A stretch of 26,620 bases of DNA from a virus: positions 1-26,620 of the IMG/VR virus record IMGVR_UViG_3300028590_000076; one strand, written 5' to 3'. Shown here one piece after another: positions 14,305 to 20,293 of the stretch. The notes under the pieces are model-generated. The model did not search any database and was not told the origin of the DNA. It saw only the letters and a list, made by a program, of their open reading frames with translations. The translations under genes and the position numbers were made by a program. The number at the start of each line of letters is the position of its first letter. Positions within the stretch are counted from its first letter, which is position 1.

Positions 14305-14496
14305 TCAATCGCGGCGGGTGGGCCACTTGACGAACGCCAAGTACCAGACGAACAAGATGTTCACGATGGGGATGTGGAAAGCGATCGACAGCGCGGGGTG
14401 ATGGCCCGTTTTCTGAACGACTCGCCAAAGTGGCCACGCCACTGCGACGATGTAAATCAGAATCACCAACCAGTGCCAAATCGAGAAACTTCCCAT
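14305..14496 (-). CDS. Small two-span membrane protein
   Basis: A 63-aa protein with two hydrophobic segments, roughly residues 6-24 (IWHWLVILIYIVAVAWPLW) and 38-57, separated by a short polar loop with QKTGHH. Similar small proteins with an IWHWL start are widespread in Proteobacteria with unknown function. GGAGGG lies 6 nt before the ATG. It follows the repressor gene by 12 nt, so it is cotranscribed with it and likely expressed in the lysogen. A superinfection-exclusion role is possible from position only. Confidence 0.8.
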   Translation of the reverse strand: MGSFSIWHWLVILIYIVAVAWPLWRVVQKTGHHPALSIAFHIPIVNILFVWYLAFVKWPTRRD

Positions 14497-14508
14497 CTCT
14501 TCCCTCCG

Positions 14509-15180
14509 TTAAAGCATTGATCCGGTCCAAACCGCGCGGCCAATCACGTCGATCTCGCCCGTGCTCGTGTTCGAATAAACCCGCGTCTTTGGCTTGAAGT
14601 TGGGGTTCTCGGCGGTGGCCAGCACGCCCACGCCGTCGACGCTCTGAAGGCGCTTGATCAGCAGTTCCCCGTCATACCGGAACGCGAAGAAATCGCCGTC
14701 CAGGTGCTCACGGTCGCCTCGGTTCACCAAGACCACTGACCCATCGACGATCTTGGGCTCGTTGCTGATGCCCTGAGCATCCACCACCACCGCGTTGCCA
14801 GGCGCGATGCCCAGCCGGCGCAGGAAGTCGCTGCGGAACACCAGTGGCGGCTTGTCGTCCTCGTGGTAGACCACCTGGCCCAGGCCGTTGGAAAAGGCCA
14901 CGTCAGCGCGCCGCACTGGCGTGAAGTCGTTCGGGTTGTAGCCCGAGTCCTCGACTGGCTGGTCCATCCAGCCGTCCGGCTTGCCGCACTTCTTTTCGAT
15001 TTCTCGGGCGGTGGATCGATCCATGGCGCGAGGCTTCCCCGTTCGTGAGTCTTTGGACGCATTGATCCACTGGCTCACCTGGGCAGGCGACTTGTCCAGC
15101 ATGGCGGCGAGCGCCGACTGGGAGCCAGCTTCGGCAGCCAGCATCTTGAGGCGCGCTCGGTAGATCTCTTCGATTCGCAT
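14509..15180 (-). CDS. CI-like repressor (HTH plus S24/LexA-type domain)
   Basis: A 223-aa lysogeny repressor. Residues about 8-60 form an HTH (SQSALAAMLDKSPAQVSQWI). Residues about 113-215 are an S24 peptidase-like domain with Ser139 in GISNEPKIVDG and Lys176 in ELLIKRLQ, the expected Ser/Lys dyad, although the usual GDSMEP reads GISNEP. No Ala-Gly lies in the linker and the only Cys-Gly is at 65-66, at the HTH edge, so RecA-stimulated self-cleavage is uncertain. The ATG at 15180 is chosen from the HTH start; AGGGAG is about 15 nt away, too far, and the promoter prediction gives almost no leader. It faces the Cro-like gene across three operators. Confidence 0.93.
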   Translation of the reverse strand: MRIEEIYRARLKMLAAEAGSQSALAAMLDKSPAQVSQWINASKDSRTGKPRAMDRSTAREIEKKCGKPDGWMDQPVEDSGYNPNDFTPVRRADVAFSNGLGQVVYHEDDKPPLVFRSDFLRRLGIAPGNAVVVDAQGISNEPKIVDGSVVLVNRGDREHLDGDFFAFRYDGELLIKRLQSVDGVGVLATAENPNFKPKTRVYSNTSTGEIDVIGRAVWTGSML

Positions 15181-15188
15181 GGCGCGAT

Positions 15189-15217
15189 TGTTTAGCTCCC
15201 TGCTAACCAGGGGAATT
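15189..15217 (-). promoter_or_regulatory. Repressor promoter (PRM-like)
   Basis: On the minus strand TAAACA (15194-15189) is a fair -10 box. With a 17-nt spacer the -35 would be AATTCC, which is poor, as expected for a promoter needing activation by bound repressor. The predicted start is near 15182, so the repressor mRNA would be leaderless or nearly so. Confidence 0.5.
15192..15206. promoter_or_regulatory. Repressor operator OR3-like
   Basis: TTAGCTCCCTGCTAA is a degenerate match to TTAGCGCNGCGCTAA, overlapping the repressor -10 box. Its centre is 24 bp from that of the next operator. Occupancy here should shut off the repressor promoter. Confidence 0.65.
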
Positions 15218-15230
15218 CGCGTAGCGCTAT
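15216..15230. promoter_or_regulatory. Repressor operator OR2-like
   Basis: TTCGCGTAGCGCTAT has one good half-site (GCGCTA) and one weaker half. It is centred 24 bp from both flanking operators and just behind the -35 box of the rightward promoter. Confidence 0.65.
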
Positions 15231-15257
15231 TGACAACGTTTAGCGCAGCGCTAACAA
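15230..15257 (+). promoter_or_regulatory. Early-right promoter (PR-like)
   Basis: A consensus TTGACA (15230-15235) and TAACAA (15252-15257) are 16 nt apart, with the perfect operator between them. The predicted start falls at about 15263-15265, on or next to the ATG of the Cro-like gene, implying a leaderless message. Confidence 0.75.
15240..15254. promoter_or_regulatory. Repressor operator OR1-like
   Basis: The perfect palindrome TTAGCGCAGCGCTAA, identical to the operator at 13118-13132, lies between the -35 and -10 boxes of the rightward early promoter. Confidence 0.85.
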
Positions 15258-15264
15258 TCGGCGC

Positions 15265-15531
15265 ATGAACCTCCCCGACTACATCAATTCCGAGCCCGGC
15301 GCCCAGGCGCGTCTCGCCAAAGAGCTGGGCATTCCCGCGCCCCTGATGAGCCAGTGGAAGACCGGCGAGCGCCGTGTGCCGGCAGAGCGCTGCCCGCTGA
15401 TCGAGCGCGCCACCGGCGGACTCGTGAGGTGTGAAGACCTCCGCCCCGATGTCGCCTGGGACGTCCTCCGTTTGCAAGCAGAACCCGCAGCCGCGGGCAT
15501 CACACCCGAGCCCGCAGGGCAGGGCACCTAA
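15265..15531 (+). CDS. YdaS/Cro-like HTH regulator
   Basis: An 88-aa protein. Residues 1-68 match the YdaS/Cro-like pattern: MNLPDYI, an HTH ARLAKELGIPAPLMSQWKTG, then the typical RRVPAERCPLIERATGG and DLRPD. These proteins act as Cro-type early repressors opposing CI at the shared operators; the YdaS name comes from an antitoxin annotation in Rac prophage. The C-terminal 20 residues are a Pro/Ala/Gly tail. No Shine-Dalgarno is present before the ATG, and the promoter -10 box is only 7 nt upstream, so the message looks leaderless. It is the first gene of the rightward operon. Confidence 0.88.
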   Translation: MNLPDYINSEPGAQARLAKELGIPAPLMSQWKTGERRVPAERCPLIERATGGLVRCEDLRPDVAWDVLRLQAEPAAAGITPEPAGQGT

Positions 15532-15540
15532 ATCGATCGA

Positions 15541-15578
15541 GAGGCTGGTGGTCTTCATGGCCGCCAGTCTCTTTTTTT
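15541..15578 (+). terminator. Rho-independent terminator between Cro-like and CII-like genes (tR1-like)
   Basis: GAGGCTGGTGG (15541-15551) pairs with CCGCCAGTCTC (15561-15571) through 11 positions including two G-T wobbles, with a 9-nt loop, followed by seven T (15572-15578). It lies in the early-right transcript, so read-through or antitermination is needed for replication genes. Confidence 0.82.
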
Positions 15579-15589
15579 CGCCCATTTTC

Positions 15590-15627
15590 GAGATGGCAAC
15601 AGACAGCAAGAGCCGTTGCCATCTCCC
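15590..15627 (+). promoter_or_regulatory. Leader hairpin before the CII-like gene
   Basis: A perfect 11-bp inverted repeat, GAGATGGCAAC (15590-15600) and GTTGCCATCTC (15617-15627), with a 16-nt loop and no T-run. It ends just before the ribosome-binding region GAGAGGTG of the CII-like gene. It could stabilise the 5' end, bind a protein, or be part of an antitermination or processing site. Confidence 0.55.
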
Positions 15628-15643
15628 ACCTGAGAGGTGAAAC

Positions 15644-16009
15644 ATGAGCCAACTGACACTGAATTTCGAGCCTGCGCTGCCTGAGCGCTTTCGCTCGCTG
15701 CGAGCGTTCGTCGCACATCGCTCGGCGGTGGTGGACAAGAAGCAGGGCCAGCAGGCCGCCGACATGGATCTGGCGCCCAGCACGCTCAGCCGGAAGCTGA
15801 ACCCGTCCGATGGTGACACCCAGCGCTTCAACGTAGACGACCTGGAGTCGTGGCTGGAGAGCACTGGCGATGCCGCTGCGGTGGTCGAGTACATCGTGGC
15901 CAAGTACATGGACTGCGACAAGGCGCGCCACCAGCGCACCCTGGCCAACGCAGAGCGCCTGATCGCCGAACTGGCGAAGGTGCTGCCCGGCCTGAGGGCT
16001 GCAGCATGA
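15644..16009 (+). CDS. CII-like HTH regulatory protein
   Basis: A 121-aa protein at the CII position. A helix-turn-helix is suggested at about 32-52 (KKQGQQAADMDLAPSTLSRK), followed by NVDDLESWLESTGD and a helical C-terminus with a leucine-rich pattern (LANAERLIAELAKVL) that may mediate oligomerisation. The content fits the CII/CP76-type phage regulators, which influence the lysis-lysogeny choice. The assignment rests on architecture and position more than on a diagnostic motif. GAGAGGTG precedes the ATG by a good distance. Confidence 0.72.
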   Translation: MSQLTLNFEPALPERFRSLRAFVAHRSAVVDKKQGQQAADMDLAPSTLSRKLNPSDGDTQRFNVDDLESWLESTGDAAAVVEYIVAKYMDCDKARHQRTLANAERLIAELAKVLPGLRAAA

Positions 16010-16281
16010 CCCACTGCTGGCCCGGCACCACCATCCCGATCAGCCGCGGCAACGGCTTCGACCTCGCTGCGCGCGCGTCGCGCGGACCCAGCATCTTCTG
16101 CAACCTCACCAGCAAGCAGGCCACGGCCGGTGCGCATGGTGGCCACAAGAGCGCGTCCGTGGTGCCTGTGGTGGCCGGCCTGTCCAAGCGCGCGCAGAAG
16201 CAACTCAAGGCCACCGGGGTGCAGATGTCCACGAAGAGCGACCCGGTGAAGGCCCGGCGCATGGCGAAGGCGGCGATCTGA
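16006..16281 (+). CDS. Hypothetical protein
   Basis: A 91-aa basic protein with no recognised domain. Its ATG overlaps the CII-like stop (ATGA). The C-terminus is Lys/Arg-rich (SKRAQKQLKATG, KARRMAKAA), which hints at nucleic-acid binding. It is coupled to the next gene by TGATG. Confidence 0.62.
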   Translation: MTHCWPGTTIPISRGNGFDLAARASRGPSIFCNLTSKQATAGAHGGHKSASVVPVVAGLSKRAQKQLKATGVQMSTKSDPVKARRMAKAAI

Positions 16282-16538
16282 TGGACACGACCACCGAAGC
16301 CACGCGCCAGCCGCTCAGCGAGGACGAACTGGACCTGCACATCCGCGACTGCGGCCGCCGCATGACCGCCGCCTTCGCTGCCGGTGACCGCGACGACGGA
16401 TGCCAGTGGCGTGACCGCATGTACGAGGCGATCCGCAGCCGCACGCCTGAACACCAGGCCCGGCTCACTGCGCGCATCGACTCGGCAATCTGGTTCCAAA
16501 GCCCGGAGGCGCTGGCCATGGGGAAGGCGGCGCCTTGA
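16281..16538 (+). CDS. Hypothetical protein
   Basis: An 85-aa acidic, helical protein. The central part (RMTAAFAAGDRDDGCQWRDR, then MYEAI) resembles small phage proteins of unknown role. The ATG shares a base with the previous stop, and its stop overlaps the TTG start of the replication protein. Confidence 0.65.
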   Translation: MDTTTEATRQPLSEDELDLHIRDCGRRMTAAFAAGDRDDGCQWRDRMYEAIRSRTPEHQARLTARIDSAIWFQSPEALAMGKAAP

Positions 16539-17524
16539 ACTTCTACGAGCGCCACATCGGCGACTACATCAAGAAGACGTCGCACCTGTCGCTGCTGGAG
16601 CACGGGGTGCTCACGCGCCTGCGCGACGTGTACCTGGACCGCGAGGAACCGATCCCCGAGGCAAGGGCCGCTCGCCTGGTCGGAGCGCGGACGGAACCTG
16701 AAACGGAAGCGTTGCAGGTCGTGTTGCAGGAGTTCTTCCAACTGCGCGACGGCATGTGGGTGTGCGACGAGTGCGAGGCCCTGATCGCGGCATATGCGGC
16801 TGGCGAACCCGAGCGCGAGGTGAAAAAGGCCAACGAAGACAACCGCCTGAAACGCCACCGACAGGAGCGGGCAGCACTGTTCAAACTGCTCACTGACAGA
16901 GGGGAACACGCCCCTTGGAACATCGGAATGGAGGAGCTTCGGCAGCGCGTTGCAGCGTTGCAGGTTCCGGGGCCTGAAACGCCTGCTGCAACGCAACCTG
17001 CAACGGCACCTGCAACGCCTGCAACGGCTACCCACTACCCACTACCCACTACCCAATCCCCAGGTATAGGGAAACAGGGTGCTGACGCACCCTTGTCGCC
17101 AGCTGCGCCGACGACGCCGACACCGCCGCCAATGGCCGACCTGCTGGGTGAAGGCACTGGCGAACCCGCTGCCATCCCACCGTGCCCGCTCAAGCAGCTG
17201 GTCGCTCTGTTCGCGGCCAGGGTGCCAGAGCTTCCGAAGCCACGGTTCGAGATGTGGAAGGACTCGGCCGGCGCCGAAGCCATGCGCCAGCGCTGGAAGT
17301 GGTTGCTCGGCCCGGATGCCGTCCGCGAAGACAACACCCGCTACGCCTCGAACGCTGCCGAGGCCATCGACTGGTTCGGCCGGTTCTTCGACACCGTGAA
17401 GGCGTCGGACTTCCTGACCGGCCGCCGAGGCGACTGGAAGGCCTGTGACCTTGCCTGGCTGATGAAGCGCGAGAACTTCATGAAAGTCGTTCAGGGCAAC
17501 TACACCAACCGAGAACACGCATGA
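16535..17524 (+). CDS. DUF1376 replication-associated protein (probable initiator or helicase loader)
   Basis: A 329-aa protein. The N-terminal 80 residues (NFYERHIGDYIKKTSHLSLL, then EHGVLTRLRDVYLDREEPIP) are a clear DUF1376 domain, typical of phage replication proteins upstream of a helicase or loader gene. A basic coiled stretch (95-115) leads into a Pro/Ala/Thr linker (about 148-205) encoded by short DNA repeats. The C-terminal domain (about 215-325) contains LPKPRFEMWKDSAG and the WFGRFFDTVKASDFLTGR segment often seen at the C-terminus of such proteins. The start is TTG at 16535, overlapping the previous stop; no usable ATG lies near. With DnaB directly downstream, an origin-binding or loading role is likely. 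Confidence 0.88.
   Translation: MNFYERHIGDYIKKTSHLSLLEHGVLTRLRDVYLDREEPIPEARAARLVGARTEPETEALQVVLQEFFQLRDGMWVCDECEALIAAYAAGEPEREVKKANEDNRLKRHRQERAALFKLLTDRGEHAPWNIGMEELRQRVAALQVPGPETPAATQPATAPATPATATHYPLPTTQSPGIGKQGADAPLSPAAPTTPTPPPMADLLGEGTGEPAAIPPCPLKQLVALFAARVPELPKPRFEMWKDSAGAEAMRQRWKWLLGPDAVREDNTRYASNAAEAIDWFGRFFDTVKASDFLTGRRGDWKACDLAWLMKRENFMKVVQGNYTNREHA
16948..17026 (+). repeat. Iteron-like TGCAACG repeats within the replication gene
   Basis: TGCAACG occurs at 16987, 16999, 17011 and 17020, and its complement CGTTGCA at 16948 and 16956. CGTTGCAGGTT (16956-16966) and AACCTGCAACG (16995-17005) form a perfect 11-bp inverted repeat. Two further GTTGCAGG copies lie at 16711 and 16723. The position inside a replication gene recalls the lambda origin in gene O, but the direct copies also encode a repeated Pro-Ala-Thr, so they may only reflect linker coding. 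Confidence 0.55.
17028..17055 (+). repeat. Four tandem CTACCCA heptanucleotide repeats
   Basis: CTACCCA is repeated four times without interruption, starting at 17028, 17035, 17042 and 17049. It is inside the coding linker (THYPLPTTQS). Since 7 is not a multiple of 3, gain or loss of a unit would shift the reading frame of the replication protein. Confidence 0.9.
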
Positions 17525-18945
17525 ACATGACCGAACCTGAAGGCTTCATGGCCGACCCCGAGGCCGCCACCCTGCGCGTGCCGCCGCACTCCATCGAGTC
17601 CGAGACGGCTGTACTGGGTGCGCTGCTGATCAACAACGCCGCCTGGGACCGCGTGGGCGACCTGCTGACCGAGGCGGACTTCTACCGCAGCGAGCACCGC
17701 CTGCTGTTCGGTGCAGTCGCGGCGCTGATCAACGCGAGCAAGCCGGCCGACGTGGTGACGGTCTTCGAACGGTTGCGCGACCAAGGCAAGGCGGAAGAGG
17801 CCGGCGGCCTGGCCTACATGAACCAGCTGGCGCAGTACCTGCCCAGCGCGGCGAACGTCCGGCGCTACGCCGAGATCGTGCGCGAGAAGTCGGTGCTGCG
17901 GCAGCTGGTGGCCGCCAGCGACGAGCTGGCCAGCGCCGCATTCAACCCGGGCGACCGCACCGCCGCCGAGCTGCTGGACCACGCGCAGCAGAAGATCATC
18001 GCCCTGGGCGACCAGGGTGCACCGCGCGACGACTGGGAAGACACGGACGCCGGAATGGACGCGCTGCTCGACCGGATCCAGGACCAGGCGCACGGGGAGG
18101 GCGGCAACACCTTCGTGCCCACCGGCCTGACCGAGCTGGACGAGCTGCTGAATGGCGGGTTCCGCGAGGGCCACCTGATCGCCCTGGGTGGTCGCCCGAG
18201 CATGGGTAAGACTGCCCTGGCCATGTCGATCGGCAACACCTTCGCCGAGGCCGGCCACGCTGTGGGCATGCTGTCGATGGAGATGCCGCGTACCGAGGTG
18301 CACGAGCGCCGCATGTCCATGGTGTCGCACATCCATCTGAGCCGCGTGCAGCGCGGCGAGCGCCTGCGGGATTTCGACTGGCCGAGCATCACCGCCGCCA
18401 CCGAGCGCCTGCGCAACACGCCCTTCTACACCAGCGACCAGGTGGGCCTGAACATCAACCAGGTGCGCGCCAAGGCGCGCGCACTCAAGCGCCGTCACGG
18501 GCTGCGCCTGCTGATCGTGGACTACCTGGGCCTGATGACCGGCACCGACGCCAAGGCGCCGCGCGCCTACCAGCTCGACGAGATCACGAAGGGCCTCAAG
18601 GGCCTGGCCAAGGAACTCGGCATCACGGTGCTGATGCTCGCCCAGGTCGGGCGCGAGGTGGAGAAGCGGCCGGACCAGCGCCCCCTGATGTCCGACTTCC
18701 GCGACAGCGGCTCGGTGGAGCAGGACGCCGACGTGTGCATCTTCGTGTACCGCGAGTGCCGCGCCAAGCCCGGCCTGCCCAAGGAATGGGACTACATCGC
18801 CGAGCTGATCGTGCCCAAGCAGCGCGGCGGTGCCGCCGGCAAGGTGGAGGTGATGTACGTGGGCGAGAACACGCTTTTCAAGGACTGGCCCGAGGACCAG
18901 CCGAAGCCGGAATCCCGGGTTCGGGTGAAAGGCGGTGACCTGTGA
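17521..18945 (+). CDS. dnaB: Replicative DNA helicase, DnaB family
   Basis: A 474-aa hexameric 5'-3' helicase of the phage fork. The N-terminal DnaB domain covers about 20-125 (PHSIESETAVLGALLI). The RecA-like ATPase domain starts near 198. Walker A is GRPSMGKT (224-231), Walker B lies in LLIVDYLGLM (330-339), and later come the conserved VLMLAQVGREVEKRPDQRP, SDFRDSGSVEQDAD and LIVPKQRGG segments. The length is that of bacterial DnaB. The ATG at 17521 overlaps the previous stop (ATGA); a second ATG lies two codons later. It pairs with the DUF1376 protein as the replication module. Confidence 0.97.
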   Translation: MNMTEPEGFMADPEAATLRVPPHSIESETAVLGALLINNAAWDRVGDLLTEADFYRSEHRLLFGAVAALINASKPADVVTVFERLRDQGKAEEAGGLAYMNQLAQYLPSAANVRRYAEIVREKSVLRQLVAASDELASAAFNPGDRTAAELLDHAQQKIIALGDQGAPRDDWEDTDAGMDALLDRIQDQAHGEGGNTFVPTGLTELDELLNGGFREGHLIALGGRPSMGKTALAMSIGNTFAEAGHAVGMLSMEMPRTEVHERRMSMVSHIHLSRVQRGERLRDFDWPSITAATERLRNTPFYTSDQVGLNINQVRAKARALKRRHGLRLLIVDYLGLMTGTDAKAPRAYQLDEITKGLKGLAKELGITVLMLAQVGREVEKRPDQRPLMSDFRDSGSVEQDADVCIFVYRECRAKPGLPKEWDYIAELIVPKQRGGAAGKVEVMYVGENTLFKDWPEDQPKPESRVRVKGGDL

Positions 18946-19457
18946 TCGTGCTCGGCATCGACCCCGGCCTGACCGGCGCGTGCGCCGTGCTGGGCCACAA
19001 CGGCCTGCTGGCCGTCTTCGACCTGCCGACCATGCCCATCCCGGGCGTGGGCCCGAAGGCGCTGGTGCAGCGGAAGCTCGACGGGCTGGCGCTGCGCACC
19101 CAGATCCTGGCAGCGTGCCCGGCCGACGAGCCGGTGGCGGCCGTGGTGGAGGCGGTGGGCGCCATGGGCGGGAAGAACAACAGCGTGCAGACCCAGGGCT
19201 CACTGCTGCGCACGCTTGGCGCGATCGAGTGCGTGCTGGAGTGCCTGCGCCTGCCGGTGGCCTACGCCAACACCACGACGTGGAAGTCGTTCTACGGACT
19301 GATCGACTCGACGCTGGGCCAGACCGAGCGCAAGGCCAAGGCGCTGGCCATGGCCCGCACGCTGTATCCGGGGTGCACCGACATCGCCCGGGCCAAGGAC
19401 CACAACCGCGCCGAGTCGATCCTGATCGCGCACTGGCAGATGAGGACCGCTGCATGA
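18942..19457 (+). CDS. RuvC-like Holliday-junction resolvase
   Basis: A 171-aa RNase H-fold endonuclease. Acidic catalytic positions are visible: Asp7 in GIDPGLTGA, Glu70 in AVVEAVGAM, and Asp153 and Glu158 in KDHNRAESILIA. The length matches RuvC. It would resolve branched DNA during phage replication or before packaging. The GTG start at 18942 overlaps the DnaB stop (GTGA). Its place after the helicase and before NinB-like genes is a common phage arrangement. Confidence 0.9.
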   Translation: MIVLGIDPGLTGACAVLGHNGLLAVFDLPTMPIPGVGPKALVQRKLDGLALRTQILAACPADEPVAAVVEAVGAMGGKNNSVQTQGSLLRTLGAIECVLECLRLPVAYANTTTWKSFYGLIDSTLGQTERKAKALAMARTLYPGCTDIARAKDHNRAESILIAHWQMRTAA

Positions 19458-19693
19458 CCGGCCTGGAGCAAATCGGCATCGCCCTTTTCGGCGTGGCCGC
19501 CATCAGCCTGAGCCAGGACCACCGCGCCCACGTGCAGCGCTGGGCCTGCATCAGCGGCCTGTGCGCTCAACCATTCTGGTTCTGGACCACCTACACGAAC
19601 GAGCAGTGGGGCATCTTCGCCCTGTGCTTCCTCTACTCGTGGGCCTGGGCCAAGGGCGTGCGCACCCACTGGATGCAACGGAGGACCACATGA
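19454..19693 (+). CDS. Small membrane protein
   Basis: A 79-aa protein with hydrophobic segments at about 5-20 (EQIGIALFGVAAISLS) and 50-66 (EQWGIFALCFLYSWAWAKG), separated by an aromatic loop QPFWFWTTYTN. The QPFW...QWGIF...YSW pattern recurs in phage and bacterial membrane proteins of unknown role. The ATG overlaps the resolvase stop (ATGA). A membrane protein in the middle of replication genes may be a moron, but nothing else supports that. Confidence 0.75.
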   Translation: MTGLEQIGIALFGVAAISLSQDHRAHVQRWACISGLCAQPFWFWTTYTNEQWGIFALCFLYSWAWAKGVRTHWMQRRTT

Positions 19694-19866
19694 ACCCCGC
19701 CGACTTTGACCTGCAGCCATCCGACGTGCCCCAGCCCAAAGAGGTGGACGAGGAGCTGGCCACCCGTGACTGGCCCATGCCGGCCGCCAAGCCGTGGGCG
19801 CCCGAGCCGCGCAAGGAATCGTTGGCCCAGGCGATTCGGCAGGTCTTCCGGCGGAGGGGGCGGTGA
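19690..19866 (+). CDS. Small hypothetical protein
   Basis: A 58-aa, Pro-rich, probably disordered protein with a basic C-terminus (AIRQVFRRRGR). The ATG overlaps the preceding stop (ATGA), and its stop overlaps the next ATG (TGATG). No domain recognised. Confidence 0.65.
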   Translation: MNPADFDLQPSDVPQPKEVDEELATRDWPMPAAKPWAPEPRKESLAQAIRQVFRRRGR

Positions 19867-20291
19867 TGCGACACGCCTACGACGTAGCCAGCCCACGCCA
19901 GGCCCACGAGGCCGTCAACCACCTGTTCCAGCAGGTGATCAAACCCCACACGCGCACCGGCGCCGCCGGCCGGGTGATCTTCGAGACCGTGAACACGCAC
20001 CTGCGCCACGAGCTGCGCAAGATGTTCCACGGCCCGATCCTGAACGACTTCGCGTGGCAGGTCTGGCTCCCCGACCCGGCGACAGGGGGCATGCGCCGCT
20101 ACACGCCGCGCGTCTGGAAGCAGCACCTGAAAGACGTCTTCTGCCCGGCCCAGTTCGACGACGTGACCGGCGCCGAACTCGAGAAATCCACCGAGCGGCT
20201 GAGCGACGACGAGTTTTCGGAGTTCATCGTCGCGGTGCAGGCCTATGGCGTGGTGGAACTCGGAATCACCTTCACCGAGAAGGACCAGTAG
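19866..20291 (+). CDS. NinB-like recombination protein
   Basis: A 141-aa protein resembling lambda NinB/Orf in length and layout: an N-terminal strand-helix part, a central WLPDPATGGMRRYTPRVWKQ, then HLKDVFCPAQFDD, and a C-terminal STERLSDDEFSEFIVAVQAY helix pair. NinB binds single-stranded DNA and acts in RecFOR-like mediator steps. Sequence agreement is by pattern only. The next gene is HNH-like, as in lambda-type nin regions. Confidence 0.78.
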   Translation: MRHAYDVASPRQAHEAVNHLFQQVIKPHTRTGAAGRVIFETVNTHLRHELRKMFHGPILNDFAWQVWLPDPATGGMRRYTPRVWKQHLKDVFCPAQFDDVTGAELEKSTERLSDDEFSEFIVAVQAYGVVELGITFTEKDQ

Positions 20292-20293
20292 CC

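Noticed and set aside
15265-15531. Toxin-antitoxin pair suggested by the YdaS family name
   Set aside because: No toxin partner is adjacent; location between operators and CII-like gene makes a Cro role far more likely.
17500-19551. Long open frame (683 codons) on the minus strand
   Set aside because: It lies antisense to the unmistakable DnaB and RuvC-like genes, is Arg/Pro/His-rich and has no domain; it is a by-product of GC-rich codon use.
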